A stretch of DNA of 64,000 nt from Staphylococcus succinus (lineage in GTDB: Bacteria > Bacillota > Bacilli > Staphylococcales > Staphylococcaceae), in assembly GCF_029024945.1 (NCBI RefSeq), contig NZ_CP118976.1:496001-560000 (forward strand). The letters are read 5' to 3'. Positions within the stretch are counted from its first letter, which is position 1, and every line of letters begins with the position of its first letter. Shown here one piece after another: positions 1 to 7,849 of this stretch. Position numbers and translations under genes: made by a program. The notes under the pieces are model-generated. The model was not told the origin of the DNA, ran no database searches, and worked only from the letters and a program-made list of their open reading frames with translations.

Positions 1-70
1 AGATTAACTGAAAATAGGGAATGGCATAAATAAGTGTTTTAATAGTTAATAAATAGAAAGGAAGATATAA

Positions 71-775
71 ATGATAGAGTTACAGGATAAGGTGGCAATT
101 GTAACAGGTGCGAGTAGTGGAATAGGAGCGAGTATTGCACATGCGCTTTCTAATCATGGTGTGAAAGTAGTATTGTCTGGACGAAATGAATCACGTTTAA
201 ATGCAGTGGCAAAACGCATTCAAGAAGAAGTACAAACAGAGGTGGATACGTTAACTGTAGATGTCACACAAAAAAGTGATATTGAACGACTTGTGCGTCA
301 TACTCAGGAAAAATTTGGTAGGGTGGATATATTAGTAAATAGCGCTGGTAAGATGCTTTCATCAGCAATTACAGATGATGATGTAGATGCTTGGGATACG
401 ATGCTTGATGTTAATGTGAAAGGTACACTTTATGGTATACATGCAGTATTACCGGAATTTTTAAAACAGTCTAGTGGTCATATTATCAATATTTCATCTA
501 TTTCTGGTTTTGAAGTCACAAAAAAAAGTACGCTATATAGCGCAACGAAAGCAGCTATACACTCTATTACTCAAGGTTTAGAAAAGGAATTAGCGAAGAC
601 AGGTGTGAGAGCTACAAGTATTTCGCCTGGCATGGTAGATACACCATTGAGTGGAGATACAGATTGGGGAGAACGTAAAAAGCTGGACCCTAACGACATT
701 GCAGAAGCAGTGCTATATGCATTACAACAACCGAGTCATGTTAACGTGAATGAAATAACAGTACGCCCTGTTTAA
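71..775 (+). CDS. SDR family NAD(P)-dependent oxidoreductase
   Basis: A 234-residue classical short-chain dehydrogenase, expected to be a cytosolic NAD(P)-dependent oxidoreductase. The cofactor motif TGASSGIG lies at residues 12-19, NSAG (a variant of NNAG) at 90-93, and the catalytic Ser near 142 with Tyr156 and Lys160 in YSATK. The length is typical of the family and resembles the YdfG/serine dehydrogenase-like branch, but the substrate cannot be read from sequence. The start is supported by an AAAGGAAG ribosome binding site about 9 bases upstream. It lies ahead of two acetyltransferase genes on the same strand; the 62-base gap leaves an operon possible but unproven. Confidence 0.9.
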   Translation: MIELQDKVAIVTGASSGIGASIAHALSNHGVKVVLSGRNESRLNAVAKRIQEEVQTEVDTLTVDVTQKSDIERLVRHTQEKFGRVDILVNSAGKMLSSAITDDDVDAWDTMLDVNVKGTLYGIHAVLPEFLKQSSGHIINISSISGFEVTKKSTLYSATKAAIHSITQGLEKELAKTGVRATSISPGMVDTPLSGDTDWGERKKLDPNDIAEAVLYALQQPSHVNVNEITVRPV

Positions 776-837
776 ATAAGATACATGAAATATAAATAAT
801 GCTTCAGGTAATAGTGAAAAATGAAAGAAGTGATAAT

Positions 838-1338
838 ATGTTCATTCGGTATTTAAATGAAGATGACGTAGAGCAATATAGAGCTTTACGTTTAACATCA
901 TTAAAGACGGATCCAAACGGTTTTGCTTCGACATATGATAGAGAAATTAAATTACCTATGGATGCGTTCAAATCACGCATTGCCTCTTCCTCAGAAAAAT
1001 TTACGATGGGGACTTTTGAGCATGAAAAATTAATTTGTATGGCGACGTTTTATAGTGAAACTTTAGAAAAGGTTCAACACAAAGGCAATTTAGTTGGCGT
1101 ATATTGTCATGTTGATTTTAGAAGACAGGGGTTAGCACAACAATTGATACACAACATTATAGATATTGTCACTCAACAAGGCAAAGTAAAGACAATCGCT
1201 TTATCTGTCTTATCGGACAATTATCATGCAATTGCTTTATATGAAAAGTTAGGTTTTAGAAGATATGGCATCGAACCGAAATCATTGTTTGATGGAAATG
1301 TTTATTATGATGAAGATTTAATGTGTTTAGAACTTTAA
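838..1338 (+). CDS. GNAT family N-acetyltransferase
   Basis: A GNAT-fold acetyltransferase of about 166 residues, transferring an acetyl group from acetyl-CoA to an unknown amine. The acetyl-CoA loop is RRQGLA at about residues 95-100, after a beta strand (VGVYCHV), and the C-terminal ALYEKLGFRRYG is the usual GNAT motif B. The frame stays open upstream to an ATG at 799, but alignment logic (MFIRYLNEDD is a normal GNAT N-terminus) and an AAAGAAG site 5-10 bases before 838 favour the internal start. No function-specific motif is visible. Confidence 0.85.
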   Translation: MFIRYLNEDDVEQYRALRLTSLKTDPNGFASTYDREIKLPMDAFKSRIASSSEKFTMGTFEHEKLICMATFYSETLEKVQHKGNLVGVYCHVDFRRQGLAQQLIHNIIDIVTQQGKVKTIALSVLSDNYHAIALYEKLGFRRYGIEPKSLFDGNVYYDEDLMCLEL

Positions 1339-1376
1339 TGGCAATATGAGGATAATTATTTAAGGAGGGGTACTGA

Positions 1377-1931
1377 ATGGAAACAAACTGCGTGATAGAA
1401 CATACCCGTATTATGGAGACAAACTTTATTATTGAGACGGAACGTTTATTTTTAATTCGACCTTCGCACTATTATCTTGAAAAGCTACACCAATTACATG
1501 CTAATCCTAAAACTAATCTATATAATCCCGATGGGCCACATCAAAGCATTGAAGAAACTAAAGCGATGCTTAAAACATGGATGAATCATTGGTTGAGATA
1601 TAGCTTTGGATATTGTTTAATGATTGAAAAGAAAACAGGTAAAATGTTAGGAATATGTGGATTGAGCTATAAACAATTAGATGGTGAAACATATTTAAAT
1701 TTAGCTTATAGACTTGAAACGCAACATACGCGTAAAGGTTATACTAAAGAAGCATGTAAGGCAGTTATTGAGAATGTGAAAACGACTGCAAAAGTAAATA
1801 ATAAAATATTAGTTCGTACAAAAATAAATAATTTGCCATCTATTAAGACTGCAGAATCATTAGGTTTCGTAAGAGATAGTCATTATGATGATTTTGAATC
1901 CTATGATGACGTTTATTTTTTTGAATCCTAA
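1377..1931 (+). CDS. RimJ/RimL-type GNAT acetyltransferase with duplicated N-terminus
   Basis: A 184-residue acetyltransferase of the RimJ/RimL branch, with the acetyl-CoA loop RKGYTKEA at residues 119-126 and the closing ESLGFVRD motif near the C-terminus. The gene starts at 1377, because an excellent AAGGAGGGG site lies at 1362-1370. The first 12 residues (METNCVIEHTRI) are repeated in diverged form as the next 12 (METNFIIETERL), so the family-typical start is the second Met at 1413, which has no ribosome binding site of its own. The N-terminus seems to have been extended by an in-frame 36-base duplication. The substrate is unknown. Confidence 0.87.
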   Translation: METNCVIEHTRIMETNFIIETERLFLIRPSHYYLEKLHQLHANPKTNLYNPDGPHQSIEETKAMLKTWMNHWLRYSFGYCLMIEKKTGKMLGICGLSYKQLDGETYLNLAYRLETQHTRKGYTKEACKAVIENVKTTAKVNNKILVRTKINNLPSIKTAESLGFVRDSHYDDFESYDDVYFFES

Positions 1932-1936
1932 AGTAT

Positions 1937-1984
1937 AAATAATATGCCTGCACATCAAATGAGCTTTGTGCAGGTATATTATTT
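1937..1984. terminator. Bidirectional intrinsic terminator
   Basis: The arms AAATAATATGCCTGCACA and TGTGCAGGTATATTATTT pair over 18 bases with one wobble and a 12-base loop. It lies between the converging GNAT gene and the VOC gene and has A/T-rich flanks on both sides, so it can end both transcripts. Confidence 0.85.
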
Positions 1985-2009
1985 ATTATGTTGTAAGATA
2001 TGCTATTAG

Positions 2010-2378
2010 CTATAACCACTCGATAATTTCAATTCTATTGCCAAAAGGATCAGAGATATAAAATCGATCGGCGCCTTCAAGCTCATCTCCGTAAACTATT
2101 TCTACACCTTTGGATTCTAGATGTCTTCTTATATCTGAAATGTTTTCTACAAGTAATGCAGGATGCGCTTTTTGGGATGGTATAAAGTCTTTTTGAACAC
2201 CAACATGTAGTTGTTGGTGTCCAATTTCAAACCACACCCCTCCATTTCTAGCTAATCGATCTGGTTTAGTAATTTCTTTCAATCCAAGTGTTTCAGCATA
2301 AAATTGTCGCGCTTCTACTTCATGATGTGCTGGTGCAGCCACTTGGACATGATCAATACCTAAGAATTTATTTTTCAT
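2010..2378 (-). CDS. VOC/glyoxalase-fold protein
   Basis: A 122-residue single vicinal-oxygen-chelate domain protein. Likely metal ligands are His10 (GIDHVQVAAP), His58 (QQLHVG) and a Glu in the closing DPFGNRIEIIEW segment (about residue 118), which is the standard VOC arrangement for a dimeric metalloenzyme. Members of this family include glyoxalase I, dioxygenases and thiol-dependent resistance proteins. Nothing here distinguishes them, though the small size and DPFGNR motif resemble glyoxalase-like proteins. It is monocistronic, bounded by a bidirectional terminator downstream. Confidence 0.85.
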   Translation of the reverse strand: MKNKFLGIDHVQVAAPAHHEVEARQFYAETLGLKEITKPDRLARNGGVWFEIGHQQLHVGVQKDFIPSQKAHPALLVENISDIRRHLESKGVEIVYGDELEGADRFYISDPFGNRIEIIEWL

Positions 2379-2493
2379 AGTATCATCCCCCTTATTCTAA
2401 TTTTATAATAGCAAATAATATTATATAAAACGAAGGATAGTTGGAAACGAAAAAATTTTCAATAATATAATTTTAAAAATTAAATTAATAACG

Positions 2494-2523
2494 TTGTAAG
2501 TGATAATGGTTTTCATTTATAAT
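2494..2523 (+). promoter_or_regulatory. Sigma-A promoter with embedded Fur box
   Basis: TTGTAA (2494-2499) and TATAAT (2518-2523) are separated by 18 bases. The spacer carries GATAATGGTTTTCATTTAT at 2502-2520, which matches the 19-base Fur consensus at 14 positions as I count them. Fur bound here would cover the promoter, so the lipoprotein gene downstream should be switched on under iron starvation. Confidence 0.8.
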
Positions 2524-2554
2524 ATAGGTAATATAAAATGAAAGAGGTTATTTT

Positions 2555-3466
2555 TTGAAAAAATTATTATGCTTGATATTATGTTTAACCATGTTTATTG
2601 CAGCTTGCGGTAATCACGATAAAAGTAATTCAAATACAGGTGAAGAGAAGCGTACATATACTACTGATGATGGCAAAGAAATACAAATACCTCAACATCC
2701 TAAAAGAGTGCTAGATTTAACAGCTAATTATGGTAATTTTAAAAAATTGGGCGTTAAACCTATTGCTATAACAAGTTTGTTTCCAAATTCTAAATATTTG
2801 AATATGGATAAAGTGAAAAAAATTGATCCAGAAGATGTAGAAGCTGCAGCTAAACTAAAACCGGATTTAATCATTACTTATAAAGAAAATAAAAATAATA
2901 AAAAATTAGCAAAAATTGCACCTACTGTGCCAATAAAAGTACAGAATATGGATTATAAAGAAACACATATTGAAATAGGTAAATTGGTGGGTAAAGAAGC
3001 AAAAGCTAAAAAGCAAGCACGTACATTATCTAAAAAATTAGCTGAAGATGGTCAAGCGATTAAAAAACAAATAGGTAAGGATAAGACGTTTTCTATAATG
3101 GATGTCCAGGCAAAAGATATATATCAATTTGGTCCTCGATTTGGTAGGGGAAGTGAAGCGATTTATGAAGGATTTGGTTTTAAAGAAGACGCTGATGCTA
3201 AAGCAGCTATGCCTAAAGATAAATTTATGAAGGTCCCTAAAGAAAAATTTAATGATTATTCAGGCGATTATTTAATGATACCTTCAAAAGATGGTAAGCA
3301 GCCAAATAATGATTTTGTTAAATCAGACGTATGGAAAAACAATGAAGCAGTAAAAAATAATAACGTAATTTATTACCCAATGGATGAAGCAATTTATGCA
3401 GATGTAATATCAATAGAAAAACAAGCTGAAGTATTCAAAAAAGAACTAATGAAGAAGAATGAATGA
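2555..3466 (+). CDS. Iron-siderophore ABC transporter substrate-binding lipoprotein
   Basis: A 303-residue class III periplasmic-binding-type lipoprotein of the FhuD/FepB family. The signal peptide ends in the lipobox IAAC with Cys18 as the lipidated residue. The mature part begins with a TYTTDDGKEIQIPQHPKRVLDL segment split here by residue numbering only, typical of siderophore receptors. It captures an iron chelate outside the membrane and hands it to an ABC permease. The start is UUG (2555), with GAGG upstream. No permease or ATPase gene lies beside it, so it must share a transporter encoded elsewhere. The Fur box upstream supports an iron role. The exact chelate (hydroxamate, catecholate or heme) cannot be told. 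Confidence 0.88.
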   Translation: MKKLLCLILCLTMFIAACGNHDKSNSNTGEEKRTYTTDDGKEIQIPQHPKRVLDLTANYGNFKKLGVKPIAITSLFPNSKYLNMDKVKKIDPEDVEAAAKLKPDLIITYKENKNNKKLAKIAPTVPIKVQNMDYKETHIEIGKLVGKEAKAKKQARTLSKKLAEDGQAIKKQIGKDKTFSIMDVQAKDIYQFGPRFGRGSEAIYEGFGFKEDADAKAAMPKDKFMKVPKEKFNDYSGDYLMIPSKDGKQPNNDFVKSDVWKNNEAVKNNNVIYYPMDEAIYADVISIEKQAEVFKKELMKKNE

Positions 3467-3533
3467 TGTAAAGTGACTGGAAGCATGATTGTAGATAAAT
3501 ACTTTATATTCAAAAGTGCAAGCGTTTAATAAT

Positions 3534-3572
3534 AAAAATACACATCCGTGTATAAACGGATGTGTATTTTTT
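3534..3572. terminator. Bidirectional intrinsic terminator
   Basis: Arms ATACACATCCGT and ACGGATGTGTAT close a short loop and are flanked by A5 upstream and T6 downstream. It separates the siderophore lipoprotein gene from the converging his operon and can serve both. Confidence 0.9.
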
Positions 3573-3632
3573 ATGCTTTTTAATATTGAATAGTAATTTT
3601 AAAAGGGGATTAGCATAATTTAATAGTAGATA

Positions 3633-4265
3633 TTACCAATTTTCAACATCAGTACGTTCACCTTTAAAATTATTTGAAGTTTGATGGCGTTCTGCGAGTA
3701 TTTGTTCAACATCATCAAATTTTATGTCTAAAGCGTGTAACAATACAAATAAATGATACATAAGATCAGCAGTTTCATTTGTTACTTCACTTTTATCTGA
3801 CTTCATAGCTCCTATAACGACTTCAAAGGATTCTTCACCGAATTTTTTAGTGATTTTTTCAAGTCCCTCATTGAGTAGATATTTCGTATAGGAGTTATCT
3901 TTGTTTGAGTTTGCGCTAGTAGCAACAGTTTGTTCTAATTGTTGTACTTTGAAGGGGACATCCGTATTAAAACAACTTTGACTACCTGTATGACATGTAG
4001 GGCCATTAGGTATTACATCAATTAAAATAGTATCTTCATCACAATCCAAATAAATATTTTGAACAACTTGGGTATGACCAGAAGTCTCTCCTTTTGTCCA
4101 TAATCGCTGTTTAGAACGTGAATAAAAGCATACGACACCATCCACTAGTGTTTTTTTATAAGCTGCTTCATTCATATAACCAAGCATTAAGACTTGCTTT
4201 GTATTTACATCTTGCAAGATAGCAGGTAATAGTCCTTTGCTAAAATCAGGTTGTTGTTGGGTCAT
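3633..4265 (-). CDS. hisIE: Bifunctional phosphoribosyl-AMP cyclohydrolase / phosphoribosyl-ATP pyrophosphatase
   Basis: A 210-residue fusion enzyme for steps two and three of histidine synthesis: hydrolysis of PR-ATP to PR-AMP and ring opening of PR-AMP. The N-terminal HisI domain (residues 1 to about 110) carries the Mg-binding DCDED at 74-78 and the zinc-binding CHTGSQSC at 91-98. The C-terminal HisE domain (about 115-210) is a helical pyrophosphatase domain with the EESFEVV segment. It is the last gene of the operon; its ATG overlaps the hisF stop as ATGA, indicating translational coupling. Confidence 0.97.
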   Translation of the reverse strand: MTQQQPDFSKGLLPAILQDVNTKQVLMLGYMNEAAYKKTLVDGVVCFYSRSKQRLWTKGETSGHTQVVQNIYLDCDEDTILIDVIPNGPTCHTGSQSCFNTDVPFKVQQLEQTVATSANSNKDNSYTKYLLNEGLEKITKKFGEESFEVVIGAMKSDKSEVTNETADLMYHLFVLLHALDIKFDDVEQILAERHQTSNNFKGERTDVENW

Positions 4266-5020
4266 CTTACTGGAATACCTCCTTGTGACATCGTTTTTTT
4301 AATTTCATCAACGGTTGTTTCTTTATCGTGTAAAATACTGGCTGCTAGTCCTGCAGATACATCAGTCTGTTTAAATAAATCAACAAAATGGTCTGCGTTA
4401 CCACCGCCTCCAGAAGCTATAACAGGGATATTAACAAGTTTTTCGATTTCATGTAAATGTTTTACGTCAAATCCTTGCTTCATACCGTCATGTGTCATAC
4501 TCGTTATGAGTAGTTCCCCAGCACCTAATGTTTCGACTTTTTGCACCCAATCATAGACACGTATATCTGTGCGTTGTTTACCACCATGTGTATAACAAAA
4601 ATAGTCATTAAGTTCGCTGTCGTAATTGCTATCGATAGCAATACAAATACATTGGCTACCGAACTTTTCACTGGCTTCTTTAATAAATTGTGGGTTTTTG
4701 AGTGCGCTAGAATTCAAGGATACTTTATCTGCCCCATGATTTAATAATTGTGAAATATCATCTAATGTTGAGATGCCCCCACCGACAGTGAGTGGTATGA
4801 ATAATTTTTCAGCAGTCTCTTCAATGACATCAAGCACAAGGTCATGACCAGCCTCAGTGCGAGAAATATCCAAAAACACCAGCTCATCTGCCCCCTGATC
4901 GTTATAATACATGGCATAATCTACAGGGTTGCCGATATCGCGTAATCCTTTAAACTGAATCCCTTTAACTACACGGCCGTCTTTGACATCTAGGCAGGGA
5001 ATGATTCTTTTTTTTATCAT
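4262..5020 (-). CDS. hisF: Imidazole glycerol phosphate synthase cyclase subunit
   Basis: A 252-residue TIM-barrel cyclase that joins ammonia from HisH to PRFAR, giving imidazole glycerol phosphate and AICAR. Catalytic Asp11 (PCLDV) and the second Asp near 129 (IAIDSN) are present, as are the phosphate-binding GGGIST and GGGG loops. Although the frame is open five codons further up, the start is taken at 5020 because its ATG overlaps the hisA stop as ATGA and the family begins MIKKRIIPCLD. It acts as a heterodimer with HisH, encoded two genes upstream. Confidence 0.97.
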   Translation of the reverse strand: MIKKRIIPCLDVKDGRVVKGIQFKGLRDIGNPVDYAMYYNDQGADELVFLDISRTEAGHDLVLDVIEETAEKLFIPLTVGGGISTLDDISQLLNHGADKVSLNSSALKNPQFIKEASEKFGSQCICIAIDSNYDSELNDYFCYTHGGKQRTDIRVYDWVQKVETLGAGELLITSMTHDGMKQGFDVKHLHEIEKLVNIPVIASGGGGNADHFVDLFKQTDVSAGLAASILHDKETTVDEIKKTMSQGGIPVR

Positions 5021-5721
5021 GAAAGGCCCTCCCAAAAATCAGGGTTATGGGCAGCTTTACCAACTATTGCAGCATCTACACCTAGCGTTTCTAATTGAGC
5101 GAGGTCATCTTGATGACGTATCCCTCCGGAAGCAATAACAGGTTTTTGAGTAGCCTGAACTAATTGTCCTGTAATTTCAAAGTTAGGTCCTGATAGACGA
5201 CCATCTTTGGAAATATCAGTATAGATTATGCCACCAAGCGGTAAGGATTCAATTTTATTAACTAATTCAAATAAATCAAGTTGTGCATCTTGTTCCCAAC
5301 CATTAATTTTCACTTCGCGACGATAAGCATCTACAGATAAATATAAACGGTTAGGATATTGATTAGTCATTGTTTCTAACCAATCTAAATCTTGAATGCC
5401 TTTAGTCCCGATAATACAATAATCTATGCCATCTGCAAAGTATTGCTCGATAGTATCTAAACTCCGTATGCCGCCACCAACTTCCATTGGTTTTTCCGTA
5501 AGCGTACGGAGCAGTTTAATATAATTTTGTTCAACAGAAGACTGTTGTTTGGCACCGATTAAATCAACGATATGAATACGGTCTACACAATCAAATTGGT
5601 TGTAAAATTTAACGCTTTCTTCAGCGCTTCGTGCCATTTTTTCTTCTGAATCATATTTACCTTCTGTAAGTCGAACACTTGTTGCATTGATTAGATCAAT
5701 TGCTGGCCAAAGTTTGATCAT
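5017..5721 (-). CDS. hisA: ProFAR isomerase (HisA)
   Basis: A 234-residue TIM-barrel isomerase converting ProFAR to PRFAR. The catalytic acids are visible as Asp9 (PAIDL) and Asp131 (LSVDAY), with phosphate-binding loops VGGGIR at 81-86 and ASGGIR near 200. Its half-barrel duplication and similarity to HisF are typical. It overlaps hisH by 26 bases and hisF by 4 bases, so its expression is fully embedded in the his operon. Confidence 0.97.
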   Translation of the reverse strand: MIKLWPAIDLINATSVRLTEGKYDSEEKMARSAEESVKFYNQFDCVDRIHIVDLIGAKQQSSVEQNYIKLLRTLTEKPMEVGGGIRSLDTIEQYFADGIDYCIIGTKGIQDLDWLETMTNQYPNRLYLSVDAYRREVKINGWEQDAQLDLFELVNKIESLPLGGIIYTDISKDGRLSGPNFEITGQLVQATQKPVIASGGIRHQDDLAQLETLGVDAAIVGKAAHNPDFWEGLS

Positions 5722-6292
5722 TTAAGAAACCGCCTTTCAAAGCTTGATTGAGTATTGTTAAACCATAAGCACCACTTTTTTCTGGGTGAAATTGAATCCC
5801 TATATAATGTTTATATTGCACAATTGCCGGTACTTGTGTTCCATAATCAGCATAAGCAACAACATGTTCAGACATCTGTGCCTGGTAAGAATGGACAAAA
5901 TAAACATCACGGGTCAATTGAGGATGGTCGCTGATTAAGTTGTTCCAACCTAAATGTGGTACTGGATAAGGTGTTTGGATAGGAACAATATTTCCAGGTA
6001 AAAATTTAAGTCCATCTACATTACCTTCTGCGCTCCATTCAAATAATAATTGCATACCGAGACAGATACCGATAATTGGTTTATCTGTAATATTTTTTAA
6101 AATAGCTTTAAGTCCACGTTGTTCAATTGCTTGCATCGCATCTTTAAAGTGTCCTACGCCAGGTAGTATGATGATATCTGCCGCTTCAATTTCACTTTGT
6201 TTATCAGTTAAAATCACGTCATAACCTAAATGTTTTACAGCACGCTGTACATTCTTAATATTACCTAATCCATAATCAATGATGGCAATCAT
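5696..6292 (-). CDS. hisH: Imidazole glycerol phosphate synthase glutaminase subunit
   Basis: A 198-residue class I glutamine amidotransferase that supplies ammonia to HisF. The catalytic triad is Cys77 in GICLGMQ plus His169 and Glu171 in QFHPEKS. The length matches the family. It overlaps hisB by 4 bases (ATGA) and hisA by 26 bases. Confidence 0.97.
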   Translation of the reverse strand: MIAIIDYGLGNIKNVQRAVKHLGYDVILTDKQSEIEAADIIILPGVGHFKDAMQAIEQRGLKAILKNITDKPIIGICLGMQLLFEWSAEGNVDGLKFLPGNIVPIQTPYPVPHLGWNNLISDHPQLTRDVYFVHSYQAQMSEHVVAYADYGTQVPAIVQYKHYIGIQFHPEKSGAYGLTILNQALKGGFLNDQTLASN

Positions 6293-6867
6293 TCAATCAC
6301 ACCCTTGGAAGATGGTGTGCTGTCATAATCACTATCAGATAGAGCATCTTTGAGGGCATGTGCAAATGATTTGAAAATCCCTTCGATTTCATGATGTGTG
6401 TTACCGCCACGTAATAAATCAATATGTGTTGTAAGTCGAGCATTAATTACCAATGCTCGGAAGAACTCTTCAACAAGTTCTGTGTCAAAGGTACCAACTT
6501 TTTCTTTACTTAATTCTGCATTGAAAGAAAGGTAAGGTCTGCCGCTAATGTCTACCACTGCACGTGCAAGTGATTCATCCATAGGGATATAACTTACACC
6601 ATATCTTTGGAAAGCTGTACGTGATTTAACCATTTCTAATAGAAGTTGTCCGAGTACAATACCAATATCTTCAGTAACATGGTGATCATCAACTTCCGTA
6701 TCACCATTTGCCTCAATGGTGATAGTCAATTTACTGTGAAAGGCAAAGAGTGTCAACATATGATCTAGGAAACCGACGCCTGTTTGGATATTACTCGGAC
6801 TATTATCATCAGCTATAGCAATTTTTAATTGTGTTTCGGCAGTATTACGTGTTTTTTGATAAATCAT
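6289..6867 (-). CDS. hisB: Imidazoleglycerol-phosphate dehydratase
   Basis: A 192-residue monofunctional dehydratase making imidazole acetol phosphate. The manganese-binding histidine motifs are present: FLDHM, DDHHVTED, and NTHHEIEG. There is no phosphatase domain, as usual in Firmicutes, and no histidinol-phosphatase (hisJ/hisN) gene lies in the operon, so that step must be encoded elsewhere. It overlaps the hisC end by 23 bases. Confidence 0.97.
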   Translation of the reverse strand: MIYQKTRNTAETQLKIAIADDNSPSNIQTGVGFLDHMLTLFAFHSKLTITIEANGDTEVDDHHVTEDIGIVLGQLLLEMVKSRTAFQRYGVSYIPMDESLARAVVDISGRPYLSFNAELSKEKVGTFDTELVEEFFRALVINARLTTHIDLLRGGNTHHEIEGIFKSFAHALKDALSDSDYDSTPSSKGVIE

Positions 6868-7849
6868 ACTGAGACCTCCAATTTTTTATGAGTTCCTTTA
6901 ATTCGTCTAATTGTTCATCTGTAGCAATAGAATAACGTACATAGTCAGCCATTAATGGTTCATCGTATAACCTAGGAAGAAAACCATTTGATTTTATATA
7001 GCGTCCTAAGTTATGGGCGGCATCACCTTTAGTCAATACAAAGTTTGTGGCTGACGGATAAACTGTCATAATGTCAGAAACTAAATCAGTAAACATTTGA
7101 CGAAGTTTTAAAGCTAATTGTCTTTGGTGATTCACGAAATCAGTTGTCATTTCTCGATGTTCAAACATATATATAGCAATATGCAATGTGATTGTATTGA
7201 GCGGGTAGGGGTGCTCTAATTTTTGTATTTGTTGTATTGTATTTTGGGTACTAATTAATACACCTAATCTCAATCCAGCAATACCGAATGCTTTCGATAA
7301 AGTGCGCATTTGCAGGATATGCGGTTGCATCGTTAATTCATAAGACTCTCCGAAATCTAAATATGCTTCATCAATGACAAAATACCCGCCTATAGCTTTT
7401 ATTTTGTCAGAAATTGCCTGTAAAAATGCTGTACTATATTGAATACCAGTTGGATTATGCGGATTGCTCATGATAAAGAAAGCAGGTTGAACTTCATCAA
7501 TGCGCTGCAGTATACGCTCAAGACTAAAGCTTAAATCTGGTTCTGCATCTACAAATTCAATAGGGCGGTCTACTTGTGCAGCATAAGCTTGATACATGAA
7601 AAAGTCTGGGTTTAGAGTAAGTGCCGGGCCTTTAGGCATAATCAGCATTAATTTTTGAATTAACTCATCAGATCCATTGCCTGCAATGACTTGTGCTGCA
7701 GAAATATTATAGTATTTAGCATAAGCTGCTTTAAAACGCTCATATTCATCATCAGGATAAAAATTAAATGAGGCTTCTTGAATAAGTGTTGCTAGTTGTG
7801 CTGCTGATAAAGGGCGTAGTGGGCTTTCATTTTTGTTAATTCTTATCAT
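6845..7849 (-). CDS. hisC: Histidinol-phosphate aminotransferase
   Basis: A 334-residue PLP-dependent class I/II aminotransferase converting imidazole acetol phosphate and glutamate to histidinol phosphate. The PLP lysine lies in TLSKAFGIAGLRLG at about residue 186, and SNPHNPTG and IDEAY are typical cofactor contacts. The frame is open 30 codons further upstream, but the start at 7849 is chosen because AAAGGAG sits 8 bases before it and MIRINKNESP is the family N-terminus. It then overlaps hisD by 14 bases. Confidence 0.96.
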   Translation of the reverse strand: MIRINKNESPLRPLSAAQLATLIQEASFNFYPDDEYERFKAAYAKYYNISAAQVIAGNGSDELIQKLMLIMPKGPALTLNPDFFMYQAYAAQVDRPIEFVDAEPDLSFSLERILQRIDEVQPAFFIMSNPHNPTGIQYSTAFLQAISDKIKAIGGYFVIDEAYLDFGESYELTMQPHILQMRTLSKAFGIAGLRLGVLISTQNTIQQIQKLEHPYPLNTITLHIAIYMFEHREMTTDFVNHQRQLALKLRQMFTDLVSDIMTVYPSATNFVLTKGDAAHNLGRYIKSNGFLPRLYDEPLMADYVRYSIATDEQLDELKELIKNWRSQYDLSKNT

